A DNA stretch of 64,000 nucleotides from Xenorhabdus anantnagensis (GTDB lineage: Bacteria; Pseudomonadota; Gammaproteobacteria; Enterobacterales; Enterobacteriaceae): NCBI RefSeq assembly GCF_028598555.1, contig NZ_JAQRFN010000008.1:62001-126000 (forward strand), given 5' to 3'. Both the position numbers and the translations under genes were made by a program. Positions 36,734-45,378 of this stretch are shown in pieces. Below the pieces are notes generated by a model that was not told the DNA's origin, searched no databases, and was given only the letters and a program-made list of their open reading frames with translations. Positions within the stretch are counted from its first letter, which is position 1. The number at the start of each line of letters is the position of its first letter.

Positions 36734-38115
36734 GTATTCCACTCAATAGGTTTATAATTTTGCAGACCAACCTTCAATCCTTCTGGAGTTTTTGCTGTGC
36801 CAGGTAAATGCCAAGAACCATTTGGAGCAATAGGACCGCCACCATTATTTTCATTATCCATTCTTTCTTTCAAATCTCGATTGCGTTTTTGCATTATGTC
36901 ATAATCTTTAGGTTTCTCTGGCGGTTTTGCATTTTTATTGCCTTTTGCTTTCTCTTTTTTATAAGCTTCAATATCAGCTAGATATTTACTCATCACTTTT
37001 CCATAACTTCCTGCATCTTTAATTTCCTTTCCTGTCCCATAAACTATTGTATAAATGGATCGTTTCTCAAATGCTTTGACCTCAACATCCCAGGTATTCG
37101 CCATTAGTTGTGCGGGGCTTTTATCCTGTCCCGCATCCTTTCCTGTAAAATCCCCACCAGACTTTGAAATACCCGCCCGACAAGCGTAGGTTGTTATTTT
37201 AGCATCAAAATCAAATACTGATTCATAGACCTTTTTAATTTCCTCTGATCCAAAAAGTCCTTCTTCAACATTCTCTCCCTGATAATGAAACGTGGCATAA
37301 TCAATGATGCCATGACAGAAAAACACCATCTCCTTAATGAGCCTTTTCTTTTCCTTTCTTTGATTTAGAAAATCGATAAGCCCTTGTTTATTTTTCACAT
37401 AGATAATACGACCACCTAATTTCTCTGTATAGTCATTAATCCTGTCAATATCCTTTTGCGTATATCCCTGCTGGAATACCACCATAATGCGTTGTACAGC
37501 ATGATCTTGACTAGCTTTAGGAAAAAGCTGTAACTGATGTAATCCACTATTAATAAATCGGTACTGATTTCCCAGTGACTCTTTGAATCCTCTAGGAATA
37601 GCTTTTATACTCGGATCCCAGGGTGCCGTTCTGGCACCCACTACGGTAATATAATCATAACCACTGATATAAGGTTTCTCAGTGGTTGGTTCATTTGTAT
37701 TCGTAATCAGGCTGATTTTTCTTTCTTCAAGTTCCTTCAATGAACCAAAATTACGGCCCCTTCTTTCATAACTTTTAGCCAGTTTGCCAACCAGTACGGT
37801 CACTTCTTCCGGTTGCCGAGTCATAATACGATCAGTTTCACCTTCGCCATTTGTTTTACCAAATCCTCTGGAGGGGATGGAAATATAGGCATAAGGCACA
37901 TTACTCACATTAACCTGATTCTCAATCGGTAATAATTTTAGCTGATGACTGAATTTTTGATTACATTTCACGCCCGGATCACCCACTTTTCCCGCACAAT
38001 TGGGCACGCTGGTTGGATGGGTAACTTTACTTTTTTGTTGCTGCTCGATACCTTTGGATACTTTATTTTTCAAATCTGAGAAGACGGAAGAAATACTGTT
38101 TTTGTCCATAGCCAT
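36730..38115 (-). CDS. putative T6SS effector with His-Gly...Cys dyad
   Basis: This 461-residue protein lies directly after a DUF4123 adaptor gene, the usual place for a VgrG-delivered effector, and starts at the overlapping TAATG. The N-terminal 50 residues are Lys/Cys-rich. The central part has MVFFCHGIIDYATFHYQG with His268-Gly269, then ITTYACRAGIS with Cys312, spaced and shaped like the His-Gly and Ala-Cys catalytic motifs of clan CD (caspase-like/CHAT) cysteine peptidases. The last ~80 residues are charged and Pro/Asn-rich. Peptidase activity is a hypothesis; no named family was recognised. Confidence 0.65.
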   Translation of the reverse strand: MAMDKNSISSVFSDLKNKVSKGIEQQQKSKVTHPTSVPNCAGKVGDPGVKCNQKFSHQLKLLPIENQVNVSNVPYAYISIPSRGFGKTNGEGETDRIMTRQPEEVTVLVGKLAKSYERRGRNFGSLKELEERKISLITNTNEPTTEKPYISGYDYITVVGARTAPWDPSIKAIPRGFKESLGNQYRFINSGLHQLQLFPKASQDHAVQRIMVVFQQGYTQKDIDRINDYTEKLGGRIIYVKNKQGLIDFLNQRKEKKRLIKEMVFFCHGIIDYATFHYQGENVEEGLFGSEEIKKVYESVFDFDAKITTYACRAGISKSGGDFTGKDAGQDKSPAQLMANTWDVEVKAFEKRSIYTIVYGTGKEIKDAGSYGKVMSKYLADIEAYKKEKAKGNKNAKPPEKPKDYDIMQKRNRDLKERMDNENNGGGPIAPNGSWHLPGTAKTPEGLKVGLQNYKPIEWNT

Positions 38116-38609
38116 TATTTTCCTTTCACAACATGATGATTGTTATCAAGTTGATAACTCCACTCTTCAATATCTTTTGTGAACTCAATCAATTGTTCTG
38201 GCGTAAAAATATGCGGAATTTGGTGCAGAACGCGGGGATCGTAAAAACGCAATAATGCAGTTTTGCCTGTTTTTAACCGGATATTTAACTGTGATTCAAG
38301 ATGGCGGGTCAGTTTGTCCAATGACCGTGTTGAATACAGCCAAGAAACGGCGGGTGCAGAGTTTTCCAACCGTAAGAATTTTTCTTCCCATGCCTGTGCT
38401 TGATTCATATCGAACAACCACGGCCCGGCAAACGCAATTTCCGCATCTGGGAATTGCCGGAACAACGGATTATTCGCACCTTCAAGATAAGTCAATTCAT
38501 CATCAAAGCACCGCTCATACTGTAAACCGTCTACCAGCGCATATAATTTCATCTTCGGGTAAGTTTCCCGGTACTTTTCCCATTTTTCCTTTAATGTGGC
38601 TGTCATCAT
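38115..38609 (-). CDS. DUF4123 T6SS adaptor/chaperone
   Basis: The product has about 164 residues from the ATG at 38609 (or 38606), overlapping the vgrG stop. It matches DUF4123 (Tap/TEC) proteins: YALVDGLQYER near the N-terminus, FPDAEIAFAGPWLFD, APAVSWLYSTRSLDKLTRHLESQLNIRL and LLRFYDPRVLHQI. Such adaptors load an adjacent effector onto VgrG. A longer frame to 38669 lies inside vgrG and is rejected. Confidence 0.88.
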   Translation of the reverse strand: MMTATLKEKWEKYRETYPKMKLYALVDGLQYERCFDDELTYLEGANNPLFRQFPDAEIAFAGPWLFDMNQAQAWEEKFLRLENSAPAVSWLYSTRSLDKLTRHLESQLNIRLKTGKTALLRFYDPRVLHQIPHIFTPEQLIEFTKDIEEWSYQLDNNHHVVKGK

Positions 38610-40615
38610 TCTCCCCTCATAACCATCACTGAACCCGTTGATGCCGCTTCCATTAAGCAGGACAGGCAAATTTTTTCCGGTGGTGGGGTAATTTTTTCTA
38701 CCTGAGCCACATTAATAGGTGACAGCTTATCCAGCCTATCCGGTAACTTACCGCCCCAGCCTGAGCCATTGCCCGGTGCGCCACTCCCCATGTTAACGAC
38801 AGCGCTGCTGGTGATCCCGCCTGCATCGATTTTCAAGAAATGCCCGGCGGCCTGAAGGGTCAGTTCAGCCCCCGCATCAATCACCACCTTAGCACCCGAA
38901 CTCAGGTGAATTTCATTGCCACTTTGCGTTAACAGCGCATCGTCTGCCTTGATATGGAGCTTTTGCCCGGTGGATAGCGAAATATCATTGTTTGCCTGTA
39001 CGCGGTATTCATTATCAACGCGTAAATGTGCATCATTTTTAATATGGTGTGTGCGGTTATGACCAATATTGCTGGTTTCATCATTGAGTATCTGGTTTTT
39101 CATGTCTTTTTGCGCATGAATAAACACTTCCTCACTGCCTTTGGCATCTTCAAAGCGTAGTTCATTAAAACCTTCCCCTTTATGGGTTTTGGTCTTAAAC
39201 GTGGTGCGGGTCTTAGCGGCAGGTAAATCCAGTGGGGGACGGTTCAGGCCGTTATAAACGCAGCCGGTGACTATCGGGCGATCAATATCGCCGTTGAGAT
39301 AAGAAACAATCACTTCCTGCCCGATACGCGGTATCGCCATAAAACCAAAACCGTTACCGTTCCAGCCCTGAGCGACACGAACCCAACAGGAGGCGCTGTC
39401 ATCGGCTTTATCGTAACGGTTCCAGTGAAAATGCACTTTTATCGCGCCGTCTTTATTCACAAAAATTTCTTCCCCTTCCGGCCCGACAACGGTTGCACTT
39501 TCATCACCGTCTGCCTGTGGTTTGTAATGAAAAGGGGGCCGCCAGTCGGCATAACCATCAATAAAGCTGAAATCGTTACTCAGTGTTGTGCCTTCGCCGC
39601 TATTGTCTCCCAGTGCCTGCGGGCAGCGACCATGATGGCTTATCCCGACAATCTGCCAGCGGGTATTAAGTGGCGTGTGGGGATGATTTTCGATTTCGAA
39701 GATTTTGCCCGGCATCAATTTGATGCAATTACTGTTGCCACTACCACTTTGGGTCTGGTTTTTCAGCACTTCGTGCCGATATTTCACGAAGGGTTTACCT
39801 TCGGCCTCCCGCTGAAAACGGCCATAACTCTCGTAAATGGTATACGGTGTCATCGTTCCCATTGCCTGATATTCCGGGCTGCTCTCCAGTTGGTACACCT
39901 GAGAAAGCGGCCTGTCCGGGTTATAATCGCGGTGAATACTGCGCTTCGGGGCCATGCCGACACCGAGGCGCACCTGATAAATGACATCCTGACCGTGAGC
40001 GGTATCCGGTTGTGGCTGGTATTGCAGAGGCAGGTTAGCCGTCATTCCCAAATGGCTGTCACTGAAAAACAGCGTTTCATCCTCAAACCAGAAACTGATA
40101 CCTTCTTCTGCGGCCAGCCGACAAAAAAACGCATAATCCGATTCCCGTTTCTGGGTGGTGTATTCCCTGCCCTGATGCGGATCTTCCAACTGTGAATCTG
40201 CCTGAACATGGTGTTTTTTCAGCAACAGATTCATGATATCCGGCACACTCTGGCGATGATAAATATGGCTGTCCTGATTGAGCGTGAGTCGCCAGAGGTA
40301 CGGACGTACCGTGAAGGTATACAGGGTTTTGTTGCCATCGGTGCCGCACCAGTCGGCATGGGAAATAATCCCGGTGATTTTGCGTTGCTCCGTTTCACCG
40401 TGGAAGACCTGTAATACAGCTTCCTGCATCAACAGTGCGGCTAAATCGATTTCCGGCTTCGGTTTGAAAGGATTGTCAGGCTGAGACTGAACCAGCGTCA
40501 GGTTCAGGGTAAAAAGGTCAGAAAGCCCTTCCCGCAGGGTGAAATCCGCCACAGCAAAAGTATTTTCGGGTAAGCTCCCCATCCGGCAAAGAAAACGTAA
40601 TCCACTTTTTAGCAT
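38606..40615 (-). CDS. vgrG: T6SS spike protein VgrG (TssI)
   Basis: This protein has 669 residues from ATG 40615 with AGGAG 6 bases upstream (a longer frame to 40651 lacks it). Order: gp27-like domain (residues ~1-360; DFTLREGLSDLFTLNLTL), gp5 OB-fold (GPEGEEIFVNKDGAIKVHFHWNRYDK, SCWVRVAQGWNGNGFG, IPRIGQEVIVSYLNGDIDRPIVTG), then a short beta-helix (HLSSGAKVVIDAGAELTLQAAGHF). No large toxin extension; the C-terminus has the CLSCLMEAA motif common in VgrGs that recruit DUF4123-loaded effectors. Confidence 0.95.
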   Translation of the reverse strand: MLKSGLRFLCRMGSLPENTFAVADFTLREGLSDLFTLNLTLVQSQPDNPFKPKPEIDLAALLMQEAVLQVFHGETEQRKITGIISHADWCGTDGNKTLYTFTVRPYLWRLTLNQDSHIYHRQSVPDIMNLLLKKHHVQADSQLEDPHQGREYTTQKRESDYAFFCRLAAEEGISFWFEDETLFFSDSHLGMTANLPLQYQPQPDTAHGQDVIYQVRLGVGMAPKRSIHRDYNPDRPLSQVYQLESSPEYQAMGTMTPYTIYESYGRFQREAEGKPFVKYRHEVLKNQTQSGSGNSNCIKLMPGKIFEIENHPHTPLNTRWQIVGISHHGRCPQALGDNSGEGTTLSNDFSFIDGYADWRPPFHYKPQADGDESATVVGPEGEEIFVNKDGAIKVHFHWNRYDKADDSASCWVRVAQGWNGNGFGFMAIPRIGQEVIVSYLNGDIDRPIVTGCVYNGLNRPPLDLPAAKTRTTFKTKTHKGEGFNELRFEDAKGSEEVFIHAQKDMKNQILNDETSNIGHNRTHHIKNDAHLRVDNEYRVQANNDISLSTGQKLHIKADDALLTQSGNEIHLSSGAKVVIDAGAELTLQAAGHFLKIDAGGITSSAVVNMGSGAPGNGSGWGGKLPDRLDKLSPINVAQVEKITPPPEKICLSCLMEAASTGSVMVMRGE

Positions 40616-40650
40616 TATTTCTCCTGATTTTTCTGTTTCCGTTAATAGCA

Positions 40651-42438
40651 TTACATTTCACTGCGCAGTCCAAGCCTTTGGCGAAACGGCCATAACATCG
40701 CCTTCTCATCCCGCCGATAAATTTCTAACATGATGTAATTATCCCGAACGACAAAGCACGCCAGCAATTGGTCAATCATCCGACAAAACTGATACATCAT
40801 ACCGTCATTTTCATAACACGTCGGATCAAGGTAAATGTGCAAGATGTAGCCATTAATCACCCGTCCCTGACCCGATGGGGTGTTGTCAAGGCGGCTTTTC
40901 GGCTGAGCGTCAACACGGACAATGCCGTTAATATGCTGCTGCATCCAGCGACTGAGGGCGCGATCATGCCCAGCATAACAATCATACAAATGCAGAAAAT
41001 TTTTCAGTGATTCGGCATGAAAAAGTAAAAATGGCGGACAGTTTAAGAAGTTGATCAGCAACCAATCCGATTTTCCCATGACCATTGGCGGAAAATCGGG
41101 GGAAACCGATGTAATATTGTTCGCGTATAAATGGGCGGGCACTGATTCTTGTGTGAGCGTAATATCACCGATAGCCAGCTTCATAGCCTGCACATGGTAG
41201 CCAATGAAATGTGTACATACCATCTGGGATGGCAGATTATTCGCCGCTTTTCCATCCATCCCGGAAAAGTATATTTGGTTGTGAAGTCGCCCCAGTAAAT
41301 CATCAGTTATCAGCGACTGAAAATAGACGTTATCGGGTTCACCGGCATCCAGTAGCCAGTCACTTTTGGCATGAAACTGATCAATCGGCAGGAAATGGCA
41401 CGGCTTGCCACGTGGAGCGCTGCCCTGAGTGATTTTCTCACCGGGCTGCTTCGCGGTTTGGATACTTTTTACACGAAAAAGTCGCTCCGTTTCTGCCAGT
41501 GGTAACGGGTAACATGCATTATCTGATACCAGTGAAATAGGCTGGCTGACCATCGGCACCAGATGAACCGCTGGGACACACCCCAACTGAAAGGCATCAC
41601 CCAAATCATCTACAGGCAACTCTCCTTGCAAACGGATAACCAGCTCACAGGTGCCATCCGGGTTTAATGCTAAATCGCGTTGCTCATTGATATTTAACAT
41701 CATGAAATTGAATACATGAGGCAGGCAATAATACTCAGTCATCTGTTGCAGGCGAGTAAAAGGCAGATTTTCCACGGGTAACAAGGGATGCTGGAAATTC
41801 TCAGACCAACCCATAAAATCACTATACCTGAGCCTTATTTCCTCCTTTGCAGTACGCCAATAGATCTCATCAATGTGCATATCCAGCCACAAGCTTAATT
41901 GTGCTGCCCGGTTTTTATCAGTTCCTAAAAAGAAAGGCAGTTTTCCACCTGACCAGGCCGATACTGCATTTCCCGTTTGACGCAGCGTTAACACAATATC
42001 GCTGTATTCACGTGTTTTTTGGATCTGTTTATCCAGCATAATAAACGGTTCAATATGCAAATCGCGGCAGGTGTGAAACTGGAAATGTTGTTCCCCCACA
42101 ACGGCAGTAAGCGGTACGCCTTGCGGGATATCCACTGTGCCCTGATGAACGCCCTGATGGGGTGTAAATTGAATGATTGTCGTCGGTGGCACGGGGCGCA
42201 GGGCATGAGGCCAGATACGACTGAGCATTGCATGGGTGACTTGTGGAATACTGTCTTCAATGGTACTGCGCAGATTTGAAGACAGCAGCGCAAAACCTTC
42301 CAGTATGCGTTGGATATCCGGTTCATTTGGATGATCCAGAAATTCGGCCAAATGTGGTTTTTCGGTTGCAGCTAACTTCATCATTTCGCGCAGGTAGGCT
42401 AACTCTTGTAGGTACAGCGATTCCTTCCGATTCTTCAT
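40651..42438 (-). CDS. tssF: T6SS baseplate protein TssF, orphan
   Basis: This 595-residue TssF (VasA/ImpG) protein begins with YLQELAYLREMMKLAATEKPHLAEFL and FLDHPNEPDIQRILEGFALL, and retains PHALRPVPPTTIIQF and GEQHFQFHTCRDL. Length agrees with full TssF. It is normally followed by tssG in the same operon; here vgrG follows 35 bp later and no tssG, tssE or sheath genes are seen in the window. It may complement a chromosomal T6SS elsewhere or be a recombination leftover. Confidence 0.88.
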   Translation of the reverse strand: MKNRKESLYLQELAYLREMMKLAATEKPHLAEFLDHPNEPDIQRILEGFALLSSNLRSTIEDSIPQVTHAMLSRIWPHALRPVPPTTIIQFTPHQGVHQGTVDIPQGVPLTAVVGEQHFQFHTCRDLHIEPFIMLDKQIQKTREYSDIVLTLRQTGNAVSAWSGGKLPFFLGTDKNRAAQLSLWLDMHIDEIYWRTAKEEIRLRYSDFMGWSENFQHPLLPVENLPFTRLQQMTEYYCLPHVFNFMMLNINEQRDLALNPDGTCELVIRLQGELPVDDLGDAFQLGCVPAVHLVPMVSQPISLVSDNACYPLPLAETERLFRVKSIQTAKQPGEKITQGSAPRGKPCHFLPIDQFHAKSDWLLDAGEPDNVYFQSLITDDLLGRLHNQIYFSGMDGKAANNLPSQMVCTHFIGYHVQAMKLAIGDITLTQESVPAHLYANNITSVSPDFPPMVMGKSDWLLINFLNCPPFLLFHAESLKNFLHLYDCYAGHDRALSRWMQQHINGIVRVDAQPKSRLDNTPSGQGRVINGYILHIYLDPTCYENDGMMYQFCRMIDQLLACFVVRDNYIMLEIYRRDEKAMLWPFRQRLGLRSEM

Positions 42439-43490
42439 TTTCTCTTTCCATACAAACTAACGATTTATCGGCATTTCGTTGAAAATATTTATGAATAATA
42501 AAATAACTCATGTTGATTGGGCTATTATGCAGAGTTATATGTTAATTTAATTAATAAATTAGGATTATTGTCTCACTTTAATCGACATTTAAAAAACAGG
42601 CTCAGCAACCATGTGACCTTATCCGTCTCAACCGTTAACATCTTGCTTATACTGTAATGATCTTATCGTCTGCAAAGATCGCCTTCGGGTGGCGAATCAA
42701 AACTCCTGTAGCCTGAAAGGGAGAGCAAAATTGCGGTACATCTGCGCACTTTTGGAAGCAGATATCATCGGACACCTAACCCATCGTCCGGTGATGAAAG
42801 TCTCTTAAACTGAAAAAGACCTCAGAAGGGTGTTTTTATCTTGTCACCCAAGTGTATTGAACGTTGGATCATGCACTTATTTTTCATATCAGCATCAGAC
42901 CCTGCTTTCGTTTGGTTTTTATCTCATGAATGATGTCTTGAGCCGATTTCATGTCATACGCACCGCATGGATTTCACGCATCCGGCTCATATTCTTACTG
43001 TCTTTGCCTGAATGATTCAGCGGACAGATTTTCTACACACAAACAATTAACTCATCGCTACCGTTTGACACCGAACCTTGCGGCGTTTTGCTGTACCTGC
43101 TGGCATTTTAACGCTTGCACGACTTTTGCTGGTCATTTGCGGGTTTAAGGCGTCACTTTTGGCTGGTTTACCGCTGAAAGTGACGCCGCAGCCAAAGGAC
43201 ACCACAACTCTGACAGGCTCAGGCCGGCTTCACCCCGCAGTGAATCTGACACTGCATTTTTAGATTGAAAAAGGAGAACTTGACGATATCGAGGCTGGCT
43301 TTTTGCCGGAGGGGATGACCTGTTCATACAGGCGGCAGTACCGCGTACTCAACCGATACTCCGCAATACCTCAACCTGCGTTCACTCTGGCGCACAGATA
43401 TTCGTCAAGGGCAAAACCAGTGCTTTCTGTTTTGCCGCACTGACGCACGCCAGAGATCACATATCGTTAGGTATCAATAGGGAAAATAAG
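42439..43490. other. 1.05-kb noncoding region with inverted repeats upstream of integrase remnant
   Basis: Only short frames without family resemblance occur. Visible structure: TCGCC/GGCGA small hairpin near 42675; GGCGTCACTTT (43149-43159) with AAAGTGACGCC (43177-43187), a perfect 11-bp inverted repeat; TTTGGCTG (43158-43165) with CAGCCAAA (43189-43196), which overlaps and crosses the first pairing; and GCAAAAC/GTTTTGC near 43413-43433. GC content appears higher than in the flanks. It may be the remains of a mobile element end or an RNA-coding stretch. Confidence 0.5.
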
Positions 43491-44314
43491 ATGAGTCGAT
43501 TGATTAAGGAATTAAAATTTTTTGCCCGGCAAGGTGGAGGCAGTCATAAAACCTGCCATGACCGCATTCGGATCGCAGGGTGTTTGGGCGCGTTGTTATT
43601 GAGCCTGAATATTCAGGTTAAAAGCCTTAAGGATTTGAAAGCCAAACATGTAGAGCAGTACGTTGATACTCGTTTATCTCAGGGGATCGCCAAACGAACA
43701 GTACAAAATGAAATGTCCGCACTGCGTAATATCTTCCGCATGGTAGGCAGAGAAAAACTGGAAACCACGCCGGCACGAAACAGGCGATCCCTGATGCCGC
43801 GTTTCAGGTTATTTATCAGAAAGCATTAAAACGTGATGCCGGATTTGCCGTCACACTGAAACTTGCCCGATTGCTGGGGTTACGTTCTCAGGAAGCGGTG
43901 CAATGCAGTGCTTCATTGAAAAGCTGGTGGAAACAGTTAGAACAACCTGAGCCAAAACTGCATGTTGTTTTTGGAACAAAGGGCGGCCGACCAAGGAAAA
44001 TCCGTGTATTGGATGTTACTGCTGTAAAAGAAGCTGTCGAGCAGGCAATGGCTATTGCAGAACAACGTGACGGCAAATTAATTGATAAACCAGATCTCCG
44101 GCAGGCCATGAATTACTGGCGGGCACATACCACAAAGATTGGTTTAACAGGCCGCTATTCTCCCCATAGTTTACGCTATGCGTGGGCGCAGGATGCATTG
44201 GTTTTTTACCAACAAAATGGCTTTAGCCGTCAGGAAGTAAGGGCGCTGGTTTCAATGGATTTAGGACACGGAGATGGTCGTGGGCGTTATGTTGAGCGAG
44301 TTTATAGTCGTTAA
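43491..44314 (+). pseudogene. frameshifted tyrosine recombinase (Integrase_1-like)
   Basis: The first frame (43491-43829) encodes an N-terminal SAM-like DNA-binding part (MSRLIKELKFFARQGGGSHKTCHDRIRIAG..., EMSALRNIFRMVGREKL). Homology continues in another frame from about 43780 (KQAIPDAAFQVIYQKA) to 44314 and keeps the catalytic Arg (LLGLRSQEA), His-x-x-Arg (PHSLRYAW), His (DLGHGDGRGRY) and Tyr (VYSR region). The break at about 43775 and probable loss of some codons inactivate it. It differs from the P4-type integrases here and represents another mobile element. Confidence 0.82.
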
Positions 44315-44387
44315 ACTTAGTCATCCAGTTATTAAGTTAGATAAAACAATCAGTTAAAGTAACCTCGCCGTTAGCAAAATCCGATGG

Positions 44388-44530
44388 TCAAGGTTTAGCA
44401 GCCTTGAGCTAAGAACACTGGTAGGATGTTTTCTACCAGTGCGCCAGCTATCACCCTTTCAATGGTGATTCGGGTGGGGGAGACTTACGTCTCGCCGGAA
44501 TCTTAGCCCGGTCTGCTAACCCTGCCTTGA
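44388..44530 (+). ncRNA. candidate multibranched structured RNA upstream of Ner-like gene
   Basis: Nested complementary arms: TCAAGG (44388-44393)/CCTTGA (44525-44530), TTAGCAG (44395-44401)/CTGCTAA (44513-44519), GCTAAGA (44408-44414)/TCTTAGC (44501-44507), enclosing three hairpins: CACTGGTAG/CTACCAGTG (44416-44441), ATCACC/GGTGAT (44450-44469) and GAGAC/GTCTC (44480-44493). All arms are exact. It ends 43 bp before the ner start. It could be a stand-alone RNA, a leader controlling ner, or a folded DNA site. I could not match it to a known family. Confidence 0.55.
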
Positions 44531-44573
44531 ATCACCACCATCAATGATTAATTAATGGAAAGGGGTAACAGGA

Positions 44574-44837
44574 ATGAATAATAACAATGTTCAAAATGAC
44601 TGGCATCAAGCAGATATTATTGCTGCATTACGCAAACGTGGTACAACCTTAGCGGCGGTTTCGCGTGAATCGGGACTCAGTTCATCGACCTTAGCCAATA
44701 CATTCAGCCGACCGTGGCCGAAAGGTGAGTGGATCATCGCAGACTATCTTGGCATACACCCTTCAGAAATTTGGCCGAGTCGGTATTTTGATAGTTATGG
44801 TCAATTAGTTGAACGTAAGGTTCGCGATAAATCATAA
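44574..44837 (+). CDS. Ner/Nlp-family DNA-binding regulator
   Basis: This 87-residue helix-turn-helix protein contains WHQADIIAALRKRGTTLAAVSRESGLSSSTLANTF and GEWIIADYLGIHPSEIWPSRY, the Ner/SfsB (Mu Ner-like) pattern. AGGGG lies about 10 bases before the start. In Mu, Ner represses early transcription. Here it follows the broken integrase and the structured region and probably belongs to the same decayed element. Confidence 0.85.
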   Translation: MNNNNVQNDWHQADIIAALRKRGTTLAAVSRESGLSSSTLANTFSRPWPKGEWIIADYLGIHPSEIWPSRYFDSYGQLVERKVRDKS

Positions 44838-44854
44838 AAATAGTCAGTCCCTAC

Positions 44855-45049
44855 TTGAACAGCACCGAGAAGACAGCCATAGCGGAGTATCTCCTCACTA
44901 GCAATAATATTTTCCTCGTGTCACCTATAAGCCCTCAACGAAATATACCTCAACCTGCGATGGGCGTATTGACACGACTGATGGCAGATATTGATAGCCA
45001 CAGAGCGAAAGCTATGCTCTTAGAAAATATTGAATCGAACTTCCCTTGA
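44855..45049 (+). CDS. small unassigned ORF, weak
   Basis: A 64-residue frame that could only start with TTG at 44855 follows the Ner-like gene by 17 bp. The translation (IAEYLLTSNNIFLVSP..., MGVLTRLMADIDSHRAKAMLLENIE) reads like a protein tail rather than a complete gene. No ribosome binding site was seen. It may be a fragment. Confidence 0.3.
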   Translation: MNSTEKTAIAEYLLTSNNIFLVSPISPQRNIPQPAMGVLTRLMADIDSHRAKAMLLENIESNFP

Positions 45050-45143
45050 AAGAGAGAGTAGATTTTATGAGTGTTGTGATCTATGTTTTTTTACAAATAT
45101 CAGAACAGGCTTCCGCGTGAAAAATATCTGTTGTATTAATAAT

Positions 45144-45344
45144 TTAAATAATGTCAAAATAATTTATAAATCTTTTTTCATTCTCTGTAATGTTTGAATT
45201 CGGTGAAAAGAACAGATCATCATCATTAGTGATGAAAGCTAAATCACGTCTATGTATGAACAAGTCCCTTAAATAGCGACCAACCTCTTTCTCTATTGTG
45301 GTTTCTAACCATACGATATCATTTGTTTGAATTATTCTAAGTTC
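45144..45344 (-). pseudogene. open-frame remnant lacking a start codon
   Basis: An uninterrupted 66-codon minus-strand frame (ELRIIQTNDIVWLETTIEKEVGRYL...ENEKRFINYFDII) runs to a stop at 45144 but is preceded directly by a stop with no ATG. It looks protein-like and lies downstream of the zinc-ribbon gene on the same strand. It may be the 3' remnant of a deleted gene. The rest of 45050-45378 shows nothing else. Confidence 0.4.
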
Positions 45345-45378
45345 TCAAGAAAAATCAATTAAAAATACCAACGCTATG

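Noticed and set aside
39425-40195. 256-codon plus-strand open frame opposite vgrG
   Set aside because: VgrG domains on the minus strand are unambiguous; the antisense frame is a by-product of its codon usage.
43491-44314. possibility that the two integrase halves are separate functional genes
   Set aside because: The second half starts in the middle of the catalytic domain without a start signal, and homology continues across the frame change.
44855-45049. considered as a toxin partner for the Ner-like regulator
   Set aside because: No start codon other than TTG, no ribosome binding site and no toxin motif; kept only as a weak ORF.
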